Assembly (NCBI GenBank): GCA_050945075.1
Contig: JBMNSG010000044.1
Location: forward strand, 1 to 16,017
Length of the DNA stretch: 16,017 bases
Direction: 5' to 3'
From: UBA7485 sp050945075
GTDB taxonomy: Bacteria; Bacillota; Clostridia; Eubacteriales; Eubacteriaceae
The position numbers and the translations under genes are program-made. Numbering within the stretch: position 1 is the first letter of the stretch; each line of letters starts with the position of its first letter. A model generated the notes under the pieces. The model was given only the letters and a program-made list of their open reading frames with translations, ran no database searches and was not told the origin of the DNA. Shown piece after piece: positions 1 to 7,130 of the stretch.

Positions 1-626
1 CGATTATCACTGCCGGCGGAAGCCTTCCCAGCTGTATGCAGCGGATGTGGAGAACCGATAAACGCGGAGGTTATCACGCAGAATACGGTTATTCATGCAT
101 GGGTTATGAAGTGGCAGCCTGTCTGGGCGTTAAGATGGCAGAGCCGGATAATGAAGTGTATGCAGTTGTCGGTGACAGCAGCTTTCAGATGCTGCATAGT
201 GAAATCATGACGGCAATGCAGGAAAAACAGAAGATTAACATTCTGGTTTTTGATAACTGTGGTTTTGGATGTATCAATAACCTGGAAATGACGCATGGAA
301 TCGGTTCACTGGCTACAGAATTCCGTTATACAGATGGTAAAAAGCCCTGTGGAGACCTGATTCCGGTGAACTATGCAAAGATTGGTGAAGGATATGGCCT
401 TAAAACCTATACATGCAAAACCATCGATGAGCTGGAAGCAGCATTAAAGGATGCAAAAGAACAGGATAATGCCTGCCTCTTCGATCTGAAAGTTATTCCG
501 AAGACCATGACAGATGGTTACGACTCCTGGTGGGATGTCGGGATCGCAACGACCTCGAACAACAAGGAAGTACAGAAAGCCTGTGATGAAGTCTTGGAAG
601 GCAGGGAAGAAGCCAGACGTTATTAA
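1..626 (+). CDS. iolD: 3D-(3,5/4)-trihydroxycyclohexane-1,2-dione hydrolase, C-terminal part (IolD)
   Basis: The gene enters from before the window; its reading frame is open from base 3, so only about the last 207 residues are seen of a protein usually near 640. IolD is a thiamine-diphosphate enzyme that hydrolyses the cyclic diketone of the inositol pathway to 5-deoxy-glucuronate. What is visible is the ThDP-binding C-terminal domain: a GDSS stretch followed about 30 residues later by the DNCGFGCINN segment, which together form the GDG-N(25-30)-N cofactor motif. The second residue pair of the motif is DS rather than the commoner DG. The C-terminus ends in EARRY, as usual for the family. It is followed 73 bases later by iolB, which fits an iol operon. 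Identification is firm; the true start is outside the window. Confidence 0.95.
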   Translation, partial: IITAGGSLPSCMQRMWRTDKRGGYHAEYGYSCMGYEVAACLGVKMAEPDNEVYAVVGDSSFQMLHSEIMTAMQEKQKINILVFDNCGFGCINNLEMTHGIGSLATEFRYTDGKKPCGDLIPVNYAKIGEGYGLKTYTCKTIDELEAALKDAKEQDNACLFDLKVIPKTMTDGYDSWWDVGIATTSNNKEVQKACDEVLEGREEARRY

Positions 627-669
627 ACAGCTTATTTCAGATAAAACAGTTACAGGCGCAACGCGTCAG

Positions 670-691
670 GGTCGGAAACGACCGGAAAGGG
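670..691 (+). other. Small hairpin plus ribosome binding site before iolB
   Basis: GGTCG (670-674) and CGACC (679-683) pair around a GAAA tetraloop, a stable GNRA-type hairpin. The iolB ribosome binding site GGAAAGGG (684-691) follows at once, so the hairpin sits directly against it. There is no T run, so it is not a terminator. A role in mRNA stability or in setting IolB output is inference. Confidence 0.5.
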
Positions 692-699
692 AATACCAG

Positions 700-1485
700 A
701 TGTCAAAAGTTTTCGGTTATCCGAAATTCAGTGACAGTGGAGAACAGATTTTAACCACTTACTACAACGATTATAAAGATATGATGATGGACATTCGAGT
801 CTATCGCATGGCGGCCGGCACGGAACGCAATTTTGAAAAAAACGGAGAAGAAACAGCGGTTCTGCTTCTTTCCGGGAAAGTGCGTATAATCTGCGGAGAT
901 ATTGACCAGGAAGTATCCCGCAAGGATGTTTTTACGGAAGGCCCCTGGTGTCTGCATATGTCAACGGGAATGGCGGTGAAGGTAATCGCCCTGGAAGATT
1001 CAGAAATTCTGGTTCAGTCCACAGAAAACGAAACAGTGTTTGACGCGAAACTATATTCACCGGAAGACGCACCATGGGGATATTCATGCAAGGGTCTTTA
1101 CGGGAATACTGCTAACAGACGTGTCAATACCATCTTCGATAAGGATATTGCACCCTGGTCCAATATGGTTCTGGGAGAAGTGCTTAATGACAAAGGCAAC
1201 TGGTCCGGTTACCTGCCGCATGCGCATCCGCAGCCGGAAACCTATTACTTCAAATTTGACAGACCGGAAGGTTTTGGAGCCAGCTTTGTCGGTGATGAAG
1301 TCTACAAGAGCATCGATGGCAGCTTTTCAGCAATTCCGGGTGGGAAACTTCATCCGCAGTCAGCAGCTCCGGGATTTGAAATGTATACCTGCTGGATGAT
1401 CCGTCATCTGGAAGGAAATCCATGGCTCCAGACAGACCGTGTAGAAGATGAACGCTACACCTGGATGCACGATGCAGAGTTTTAG
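700..1485 (+). CDS. iolB: 5-deoxy-glucuronate isomerase (IolB)
   Basis: A 261-residue bicupin isomerase that converts 5-deoxy-D-glucuronate to 2-deoxy-5-keto-D-gluconate in cytoplasmic inositol breakdown. The second cupin carries the likely metal-binding set H174, H176 and E180 in LPHAHPQPE, with H218 in GGKLHPQSAAPG. The family sequence ETYYF follows the first two histidines, and MYTCWMIRHL lies near the end. Length fits the family (about 260-275 residues). The frame is open back to 514, but that stretch overlaps the coding end of iolD and lacks IolB-like sequence. The ATG at 700 has GGAAAGGG at 684-691 and begins with a typical IolB N-terminus (MSKVFGYPKF), so it is chosen. The gene lies between iolD and an iron alcohol dehydrogenase in one transcriptional direction. 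Confidence 0.95.
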   Translation: MSKVFGYPKFSDSGEQILTTYYNDYKDMMMDIRVYRMAAGTERNFEKNGEETAVLLLSGKVRIICGDIDQEVSRKDVFTEGPWCLHMSTGMAVKVIALEDSEILVQSTENETVFDAKLYSPEDAPWGYSCKGLYGNTANRRVNTIFDKDIAPWSNMVLGEVLNDKGNWSGYLPHAHPQPETYYFKFDRPEGFGASFVGDEVYKSIDGSFSAIPGGKLHPQSAAPGFEMYTCWMIRHLEGNPWLQTDRVEDERYTWMHDAEF

Positions 1486-1525
1486 GCCGGATAATTAAAC
1501 ACAGGCGTAAGACAGGAACGGTTTA

Positions 1526-1552
1526 CAGGTATTCACCAGCCGGGAGTACCTG
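1526..1552 (+). other. Hairpin between iolB and the iron alcohol dehydrogenase gene
   Basis: CAGGTATTC (1526-1534) pairs with GAGTACCTG (1544-1552) as a 9-base-pair stem with one G-T wobble and a 9-base loop. No T run follows. The stem ends four bases before the ribosome binding site (1556-1562) of the next gene, so an effect on translation or mRNA processing is possible but not shown. Confidence 0.5.
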
Positions 1553-1568
1553 AAATAAGGAGAAGAAA

Positions 1569-2720
1569 ATGGCAAGAGAATTTATTGTACCGAAACAGAT
1601 TATTACCGGAGCAGGTGCACTTGAACTGGCAGCCGGTGTTCTCGGGCAGATGGGCAGCAAAGCGATGATCGTGACCGACAATGTCATGATCGAGCTGGGA
1701 AACTGCGCGAAGGTTGAAAATACGCTTCAATCACAGAATATCAGCTATGTTGTGTATTCTGAAATAAACGGCGAACCTACCGACAGTATGATTGAAAAAG
1801 GTTTGTCTTTATACAGAAACGAAAAATGTGACTTTCTGATTGCACTGGGCGGCGGCAGTCCGATCGATTCGATGAAAGCCATAGGCTCGCTGGTTCATGC
1901 GGACTGCGGCATTGCGGACTATATGGGAAAGACCATTGATGTCGAAATGCCTCCGATGGTAGCCATCCCGACCACTGCCGGGACAGGATCAGAAGCGACG
2001 CAGTTTACGATCATCACAGATACGAAAAAAGATATTAAGATGCTTCTCAAAGGCGCTGTTCTGATGCCGGCGCTGGCAGTCATTGATCCTCAGTTTACCA
2101 TGACGGCTCCGCCAAAGATTACCGCGGCAACGGGTCTTGATGCACTTTGCCATTCAGTAGAAGCATATACCTCAAAAAAATCCCAGGCACTCTCGGATAC
2201 TTTTGCACTTTCCGCAGTCAAACGGATTTTCAGCTGGCTCCCGACTGCCTACCATAACGGCAAGGATGAAGAAGCCCGCATTCAGATGTCTATAGCAGCA
2301 CTTGAAGCCGGGATTGCCTTTAATAACGCGTCCGTCACTATTATTCACGGAATGAGCAGGCCCATCGGTGCCCTGTATCACATTGCCCATGGTCTCTCTA
2401 ACGCAATGCTGATGAAACAGTGCCTGGGATTTGCACTTGAAGGAACATATGAACGTTTTGGCACACTGGGACGGACGATTGGCGTTGCAGCAGACAGCGA
2501 CGATGACAAAACAGCAGCTGAAAAATTCCTTCAGGCTCTCTCGGATCTCTGTTCTGAACTTGATATTCCGACTCTTGAAGAATACGGAGTCAGCAAAGCT
2601 GAATTTATGGCTTCTATTGACAAAATGGCACATGATGCCATGGATAGCGGAAGTCCGCAGAATACCATCAGAGAAATAACGGAAGAAGACGTCAAAACAA
2701 TCTACCGGAATCTATGGTAA
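1569..2720 (+). CDS. Iron-containing alcohol dehydrogenase, possible malonate semialdehyde reductase
   Basis: A 383-residue group III (iron-dependent) NAD(P)-linked alcohol dehydrogenase. The N-terminal Rossmann-like domain has the GGGSPIDSMKAIG nucleotide loop near residue 95-107. The C-terminal helical domain carries all four expected metal ligands: D191 and H195 (GLDALCHSVEAYTS), H260 and H274 (IIHG...YHIAHG), with spacing like FucO. The ribosome binding site AAGGAG at 1557-1562 supports the ATG at 1569. It is not a core iol enzyme, yet it sits between iolB and iolE. IolJ releases malonate semialdehyde, and IolA, which normally oxidises it, is not in the window. Reduction to 3-hydroxypropionate to reoxidise NADH is therefore a reasonable role, by inference only. 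Alternatives are another short aldehyde such as lactaldehyde or acetaldehyde. The family is certain; the substrate is not. Confidence 0.85.
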   Translation: MAREFIVPKQIITGAGALELAAGVLGQMGSKAMIVTDNVMIELGNCAKVENTLQSQNISYVVYSEINGEPTDSMIEKGLSLYRNEKCDFLIALGGGSPIDSMKAIGSLVHADCGIADYMGKTIDVEMPPMVAIPTTAGTGSEATQFTIITDTKKDIKMLLKGAVLMPALAVIDPQFTMTAPPKITAATGLDALCHSVEAYTSKKSQALSDTFALSAVKRIFSWLPTAYHNGKDEEARIQMSIAALEAGIAFNNASVTIIHGMSRPIGALYHIAHGLSNAMLMKQCLGFALEGTYERFGTLGRTIGVAADSDDDKTAAEKFLQALSDLCSELDIPTLEEYGVSKAEFMASIDKMAHDAMDSGSPQNTIREITEEDVKTIYRNLW

Positions 2721-2788
2721 ATAAGAAAACATCACGCAGTTGTACAGCCAGGAATCACAAATATATGTATAAGGTAAAGGAGTATGAA

Positions 2789-3688
2789 ATGCTGGACAAG
2801 AACAAAGTAAAACTGGGGATCGCACCGATCGCATGGACCAACGATGACCTGCCGGATCTGGGGGCGGAAAACACATTTGAACAGTGCATTAGCGAAATGG
2901 CACTGGCCGGCTTCACCGGTTCGGAAGTAGGAAACAAGTATCCAAAGGATCCGAAAGTACTCAAAGAAGCACTGGATCTCAGAGGGATTGAAATCTGCAA
3001 TCAGTGGTTTTCAACTTTTCTGATCAGCAAGCCGTTTGAACAGACCGAAAAGGAATTTATTCAGGAAATGGAATTCCTCAAAGCCATGGGCGCAAAGGTA
3101 GTCGGTGTTTCCGAACAGAGCTACAGCGTACAGGGACAGCAGGATACACCGGTTTTCGGTCATAAATACGTCATGAACGACGAAGAATGGAACAAACTGA
3201 CAGATGGTCTGAACAGACTCGGGAAAATTGCGAAGGATCAGTACGAAATCAGCCTGACATTCCACCATCATATGGGTACTGTTGTCCAGGATGCTGAAGA
3301 AACAAAACGCCTGATGGACAACACCGATCCGGAATATGTAAGTCTTCTGTTCGATACCGGCCACTTTGCTTATTGCGGAGAAGATCCGCTGGAAATGGCA
3401 AAGACCTTTATAAGCAGAATCAAACATGTACATCTGAAGGATATTCGTCCTGAAATTGTTGAAAAAGTAAAAAATGAAAACCTGAGTTTTCTTGACGGGG
3501 TCAGAATGGGTGCATTTACAATCCCGGGAGAGGGCTGCATCGACTACAAGCCCATATTCAAAGTACTTGAAGACAACGGCTACGAAGGTTACATGGTTGT
3601 CGAAGCGGAACAGGATCCGGCAGTTGCCAATCCGTTCAAATATGCAAAACAGGCAAGAGCTTTTATCGCAGAAAATACCGGTCTCTGA
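2789..3688 (+). CDS. iolE: Myo-inosose-2 dehydratase (IolE)
   Basis: A 299-residue enzyme of the xylose-isomerase-like TIM-barrel family that dehydrates 2-keto-myo-inositol (scyllo-inosose) to the trihydroxycyclohexanedione used by IolD. Family signatures visible are the N-terminal GIAPIAWTNDDLPDLG, the FHHHMGT segment, LLFDTGHFAYCGEDP, HVHLKDIRPE, and the C-terminal GYEGYMVVEAEQDP, which carry the histidines and acidic residues that bind the metal. Length equals the family norm of about 297. The frame is open from an ATG at 2714 inside the end of the upstream gene, but the extra 25 residues are unlike IolE. AAAGGAG at 2776-2782 lies six bases before the ATG at 2789, which gives the canonical N-terminus MLDKNKVKLGIAP. 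It belongs to the iol operon. Confidence 0.95.
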   Translation: MLDKNKVKLGIAPIAWTNDDLPDLGAENTFEQCISEMALAGFTGSEVGNKYPKDPKVLKEALDLRGIEICNQWFSTFLISKPFEQTEKEFIQEMEFLKAMGAKVVGVSEQSYSVQGQQDTPVFGHKYVMNDEEWNKLTDGLNRLGKIAKDQYEISLTFHHHMGTVVQDAEETKRLMDNTDPEYVSLLFDTGHFAYCGEDPLEMAKTFISRIKHVHLKDIRPEIVEKVKNENLSFLDGVRMGAFTIPGEGCIDYKPIFKVLEDNGYEGYMVVEAEQDPAVANPFKYAKQARAFIAENTGL

Positions 3689-3746
3689 TCCGGTCAGCAC
3701 CACATATTATTCCAGAACTGAAAAATAAAGAAAATCACATATAAAA

Positions 3747-3776
3747 GGCCGGGCGGCAGAGACCGGACCGGCCGGT
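3747..3776 (+). other. GC-rich hairpin between iolE and iolG
   Basis: GGCCGG (3747-3752) can pair with CCGGCC (3768-3773). A competing hairpin, ACCGG (3762-3766) with CCGGT (3772-3776), uses overlapping bases, so two folds exclude each other. Only GTTT follows, too short a T run for a good terminator. It lies in the 109-base gap before iolG, the widest gap inside the operon. It may cause partial termination or mark an mRNA processing point (inference). Confidence 0.5.
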
Positions 3777-3797
3777 GTTTAAGAAAGGGAAATCAAA

Positions 3798-4811
3798 ATG
3801 ATCAACGTAGGTATTATCGGAGCAGGAAGAATCGGCAAAGTACACGCAACCAGCATCTGCAACAAGGTTAAGGATGCAAATGTAAAGACTATCGCAGATC
3901 CGTTTATGTCAGAAGAAACAGCAGCCTGGGCAAAGGGCATGGGCATTGCTAATGCAGTGAAGGATTATCATGAAATTCTCAACGATCCTGAAATCGATGC
4001 AGTTCTGATTTGCTCTTCTACTGATACACATTCACCGATCTCTGTCGAAGCAATCAAGGCAGGAAAACATGTTTTCTGTGAAAAACCGATTGATCACGAC
4101 ATTAACAAGATTCAGGATGTTGTTGATGCACTTGAAGGTACAGATTTGAAATACCAGGTTGGCTTCAACCGCAGATTTGACCACAACTTTGCAGCACTTC
4201 AGAAGGCTGTTGCAGATGGCAAAATCGGTACACCGGAAATCATTAAAATCACTTCACGCGATCCCGAACCACCGTCACTTGACTATGTTAAAGTATCAGG
4301 CGGAATGTTCATGGACATGACCATTCATGATTTCGATATGGCTCGTTTCCTCTCCGGCAGCGATGCAGAAGAAGTTTATGTCCAATCAGCCGTCAATGTA
4401 GATCCGGCTATTGGAGAAGCTGGTGACGTCGACACAGCTGTTATTACGATTAAAATGAAAAACGGCGCTCTGGTGGTTATCGATAACTGCCGTCGTGCAG
4501 CATATGGTTATGACCAGAGAGCAGAAGTATTTGGCTCTAAGGGAATGGCTAAAATCGAAAATGACAGCGAATCCAATATCTCAATCAGCGGAGACAGCGA
4601 CGTTCAATCTGAAAAACCACTGTTCTTCTTCCTGGAACGTTATATGGATGCTTATGCCAATGAAATCACACAGTTTGTCGATTCAATCGAAAACAACAAG
4701 CCGGCCTGCCTGAATGTCCAGGATGGTCTGGAACCGGTCCTGATGGCTATGGCAGCAAAGAAGTCTGTAGAAGAAAATCGTCCGGTCAAAATTTCAGAAA
4801 TCGCAAAGTAA
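3798..4811 (+). CDS. iolG: Inositol 2-dehydrogenase (IolG)
   Basis: A 337-residue Gfo/Idh/MocA-family NAD-dependent dehydrogenase that oxidises myo-inositol to scyllo-inosose, the first step of the pathway. The N-terminal Rossmann fold starts with GIIGAGRIGKVHA. The catalytic lysine is K96 in CEKPID, and the active-site pair is D173 and H177 in FMDMTIHDFDMARFL, nearly the same numbering as recalled for Bacillus IolG (K97, D172, H176). Length matches the family. AGAAAGGGA at 3782-3790 precedes the ATG. The gene ends four bases before iolJ. Inositol is the likely substrate from context, though relatives in this family act on scyllo- or chiro-inositol, so stereoisomer preference is open. Confidence 0.92.
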   Translation: MINVGIIGAGRIGKVHATSICNKVKDANVKTIADPFMSEETAAWAKGMGIANAVKDYHEILNDPEIDAVLICSSTDTHSPISVEAIKAGKHVFCEKPIDHDINKIQDVVDALEGTDLKYQVGFNRRFDHNFAALQKAVADGKIGTPEIIKITSRDPEPPSLDYVKVSGGMFMDMTIHDFDMARFLSGSDAEEVYVQSAVNVDPAIGEAGDVDTAVITIKMKNGALVVIDNCRRAAYGYDQRAEVFGSKGMAKIENDSESNISISGDSDVQSEKPLFFFLERYMDAYANEITQFVDSIENNKPACLNVQDGLEPVLMAMAAKKSVEENRPVKISEIAK

Positions 4812-4815
4812 GACC

Positions 4816-5667
4816 ATGGCACTAGCAAATATGAAAGACCTGATCAGACGGGCACAGGCGAATGACGCCGGCTGCGGTTCGTTCAGTGTCGGGAATATGG
4901 AAATGGTCAGGGGTGCCATCCAGGCAGCTGAAGAAATGAAGACACCGGTAATCATTCAGATTGCTGAAGTCCGTCTCAAGCATTCACCTCTGGAACTGAT
5001 GGGGCCGATGATGGTCGAAGCAGCCAGAAAGGCAAAGGTGGACGTAGCCGTCCACCTTGACCATGGACTGACATTTGAAACCATTCAGAAAGCTCTGGAT
5101 TACGGTTTTACCTCAGTCATGCTCGATGCTTCTAAACTCCCGTTTGAAGAAAACAAAGCCATGACCGTGAAAGTTGTTGAACTAGCCCGGAAATATGGAG
5201 CTGCTGTCGAAGCAGAACTCGGTATGGTAGGCGGCAGTGAAGATGGCAGTGAAAAGAACGCTGTCAGATTTACAAGCCCTGCTGAAGCTGAAGAATTCTG
5301 CAGAGAAACAGGCATTGATGCACTCGCAGTTGCCATTGGAAATGCACACGGAAATTATGCAGTCACACCGCAGCTGGCATTTGATGTGCTAAAAAAAATA
5401 AACAGCCGGACTGATGTCCCGCTTGTTCTTCACGGCGGCAGCGGTATCAGCGATGAGGATTTCAGACACGCAATAGCGCTCGGAATCGGTAAGGTCAATA
5501 TAGCTACAGCAAGCTTTAACAGCCTGACCAGATTTGCAGAAGATTACCTGACTTCAGATGGAAGCCACGATTACTTTGGTCTGAATGAAGCGATGACTGC
5601 CGGTACGTATGAAAATATCAAACGTCATATTCAGGTCTTTAATGAACCCTGGATTCAGGAAATTTAA
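4816..5667 (+). CDS. iolJ: Class II aldolase, 6-phospho-5-dehydro-2-deoxy-D-gluconate aldolase (IolJ)
   Basis: A 283-residue zinc-dependent class II aldolase. It cleaves 2-deoxy-5-keto-gluconate 6-phosphate to dihydroxyacetone phosphate and malonate semialdehyde, the carbon-splitting step of inositol breakdown. Motifs seen are HLDHG (H80, D82, H83), GNAHG (H178) and LHGGSGI (H206); H83, H178 and H206 are the expected zinc ligands. Sequence alone does not fully separate IolJ from fructose-bisphosphate or tagatose-bisphosphate aldolases; the iol neighbours decide the call. The ATG lies four bases after the iolG stop with only a poor ribosome binding site, so translation is probably coupled to iolG. 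A second ATG five codons in (4831) is possible but has no better signal. Confidence 0.88.
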   Translation: MALANMKDLIRRAQANDAGCGSFSVGNMEMVRGAIQAAEEMKTPVIIQIAEVRLKHSPLELMGPMMVEAARKAKVDVAVHLDHGLTFETIQKALDYGFTSVMLDASKLPFEENKAMTVKVVELARKYGAAVEAELGMVGGSEDGSEKNAVRFTSPAEAEEFCRETGIDALAVAIGNAHGNYAVTPQLAFDVLKKINSRTDVPLVLHGGSGISDEDFRHAIALGIGKVNIATASFNSLTRFAEDYLTSDGSHDYFGLNEAMTAGTYENIKRHIQVFNEPWIQEI

Positions 5668-5668
5668 A

Positions 5669-5684
5669 ATCACTGTATTGTGAT
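5669..5684 (+). promoter_or_regulatory. Short dyad after iolJ, possible operator
   Basis: ATCAC (5669-5673) and GTGAT (5680-5684) form an inverted repeat around TGTATT. There is no T run, so it does not look like a terminator. Its core CTGTATTGTG resembles CAGTATTCTG at 6990-6999 on the other side of the regulator gene. A binding site for that regulator is a guess from position and similarity. Confidence 0.25.
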
Positions 5685-5822
5685 GCTGGAGGAACCATTG
5701 ATACTGTTCTTTCTGTAAAGATTTGTAAATAGCACGCACGAGTGATACATTTAACTAAACACTTAAATATACATTAAATGGAAATGTGCTTTTTTAAAAC
5801 GAATTTTACGAAAGGACAGAAA

Positions 5823-6905
5823 ATGGCAGCAACAATACAACAGATCGCAGACATTGCAGGCGTTTCGCGGGGTACAGTGGACAGAGCGATTAATGACAGG
5901 GGCAGGGTCAATCCGGAGGTCCGGGAAAAGATCCTGACTATTGCAAGAGAAATCGGCTACAAACCCAAACATCCCAGGGGTGCAGCTGTTCTTCAGGACA
6001 GGGGACGAAAAATCGGCGTGATTACGCAGCTTAAAGGTTCCTCGTTTATGAACAACATCAACCAGGGAATTCATGACGCCGGAGAACTGCTTGACAAGCT
6101 GAATATAAAGCTCGTGATTCGTGAAAACGAAGGTGTGGATGCGGATCAGCAGATCCGTGCTCTGGATGAACTGGCCCAGCAGGACATCGATGCGCTGGCG
6201 ATTATGCCCGCGGATGATGAACGGGTCAGGGCCAGATTGAACGAGCTGGCAGATGAAAAACAGATCCCGGTTGTAACCTTCAATGCAGATCTGGCCGGAA
6301 GCGGACGCAGATGCTTTATCGGCCTGGATAATATTCAAAGCGGCAGAACGGCTGCAGGGCTGATGGCGATGATGCTCCAGGGAAAAGGAAAAGTCCTGGC
6401 GATTACCGGCTATTTCAGCAACAGTGTTAACAGTGAACGAATCGATGGTTTTACAGACGAACTGAGGAAGTCTTATCCGGAAATCAGTCTGATTGGTGTT
6501 CACAGCAGCTTTGACAGAAAAGAAGAAGTCGAAAAAATAATTGTCAACAATATGACTATGTTTCCCGATCTTTCCGGGATTCTGATCGGTTCAGCAGGTC
6601 AGGCCGGTGTAAAAGCCGCCCTGGACAAGCTGAAGCCGGAGAAAAGACCATGCATCATCATCTACGATATTACACGTACCAACATAGGCATACTGGATGA
6701 CGGTTATGTGGATTTCCTGATTGATCAGGACGGTTATTCCCAGGGCTATCAGGCCTGTAAAATGCTGGCGGATATTCTCCGCGAAAACAGCGAGCCGGAA
6801 AGCGACCGCCTTTATACGGAAATCAGGATCAAAACAAAATATAATATTTCACGCGAAGAAGCGGAGAGAGTGGGCGCGCCGGAATCACACGATACGGCAG
6901 GCTGA
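5823..6905 (+). CDS. LacI-family transcriptional regulator, likely of inositol genes
   Basis: A 360-residue repressor or activator. The N-terminal LacI helix-turn-helix spans about residues 4-50 (TIQQIADIAGVSRGTVDRAIN). The rest is a periplasmic-binding-protein-like sensor domain (from IGVITQLKGSSFMNNINQG, with FNADLAGSGRRCFIGLDN in the middle). The recognition helix reads TVDRAIN instead of the usual TVSRVLN; this belongs to a subgroup with RbsB-like sensor domains, so its operator probably differs from the classic LacI half-site. The frame extends 15 codons upstream to 5778, but the ATG at 5823 has AAAGGACAG just before it and starts directly at the helix-turn-helix. It follows iolJ by 155 bases, so an inositol or inosose effector is likely, though not proven. 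It could instead control the downstream transporter, or both. Confidence 0.88.
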   Translation: MAATIQQIADIAGVSRGTVDRAINDRGRVNPEVREKILTIAREIGYKPKHPRGAAVLQDRGRKIGVITQLKGSSFMNNINQGIHDAGELLDKLNIKLVIRENEGVDADQQIRALDELAQQDIDALAIMPADDERVRARLNELADEKQIPVVTFNADLAGSGRRCFIGLDNIQSGRTAAGLMAMMLQGKGKVLAITGYFSNSVNSERIDGFTDELRKSYPEISLIGVHSSFDRKEEVEKIIVNNMTMFPDLSGILIGSAGQAGVKAALDKLKPEKRPCIIIYDITRTNIGILDDGYVDFLIDQDGYSQGYQACKMLADILRENSEPESDRLYTEIRIKTKYNISREEAERVGAPESHDTAG

Positions 6906-6923
6906 AGCTGAAAACGGAATTTT

Positions 6924-6961
6924 CCCGCGGTGCAGGAACTTTGAACGGGTCTGCACCGGGG
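6924..6961 (+). other. Large hairpin after the LacI-family gene
   Basis: CCC (6924-6926) plus CGGTGCAG (6928-6935) pair with CTGCACCG (6951-6958) plus GGG (6959-6961): 11 pairs with one bulged G and a 15-base loop. No T run follows on either strand. It is at the 3' end of the regulator transcript and may stabilise or weakly terminate it. Confidence 0.45.
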
Positions 6962-6978
6962 TCCATCCGGAGATAAAA

Positions 6979-7000
6979 ACTGTCAGAGACAGTATTCTGT
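6979..7000 (+). promoter_or_regulatory. Two overlapping dyads upstream of the symporter gene, possible operators
   Basis: ACTGTC (6979-6984) and GACAGT (6988-6993) form a perfect 6-base inverted repeat around AGA. Overlapping it, ACAG (6989-6992) and CTGT (6997-7000) form a second one around TATT. They lie in the 225-base gap between the regulator and the symporter, where an operator would be expected. I found no convincing -35/-10 pair nearby, so the promoter of the symporter is unresolved. Confidence 0.3.
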
Positions 7001-7130
7001 ATCATCCTTCAGTAATAGTACCATACTTCTCCAGAATCAGCAGTGGCTGCATTGTTGATTGTAAACCATAACAGTCAGCTCTCAGGCTGATTCACGAAAA
7101 ACGCCACACGGCGGTTCCACAGGAGAAAAA

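Noticed and set aside
514..699. A 62-codon upstream extension of iolB overlapping the end of iolD.
   Set aside because: The extension does not look like IolB, and a good ribosome binding site stands directly before the ATG at 700.
3011..3703. A 230-codon open frame on the minus strand opposite iolE.
   Set aside because: It is antisense to a well-identified gene, shows no family motif and has no ribosome binding site that I could see.
5763..6503. A 246-codon open frame on the minus strand opposite the LacI-family regulator.
   Set aside because: The plus strand encodes a clear helix-turn-helix regulator here; the antisense product has no recognisable features.
6924..6961. The hairpin after the LacI-family gene as an intrinsic terminator.
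   Set aside because: No T run follows the stem on either strand, so it is listed only as a hairpin.
6721..7071. A 116-codon plus-strand frame running from the end of the regulator gene into the gap before the symporter.
   Set aside because: Most of it overlaps the regulator in another frame; the part in the gap is rich in Arg, Cys and Ile with no domain, so it is not supported as a gene or a gene remnant.
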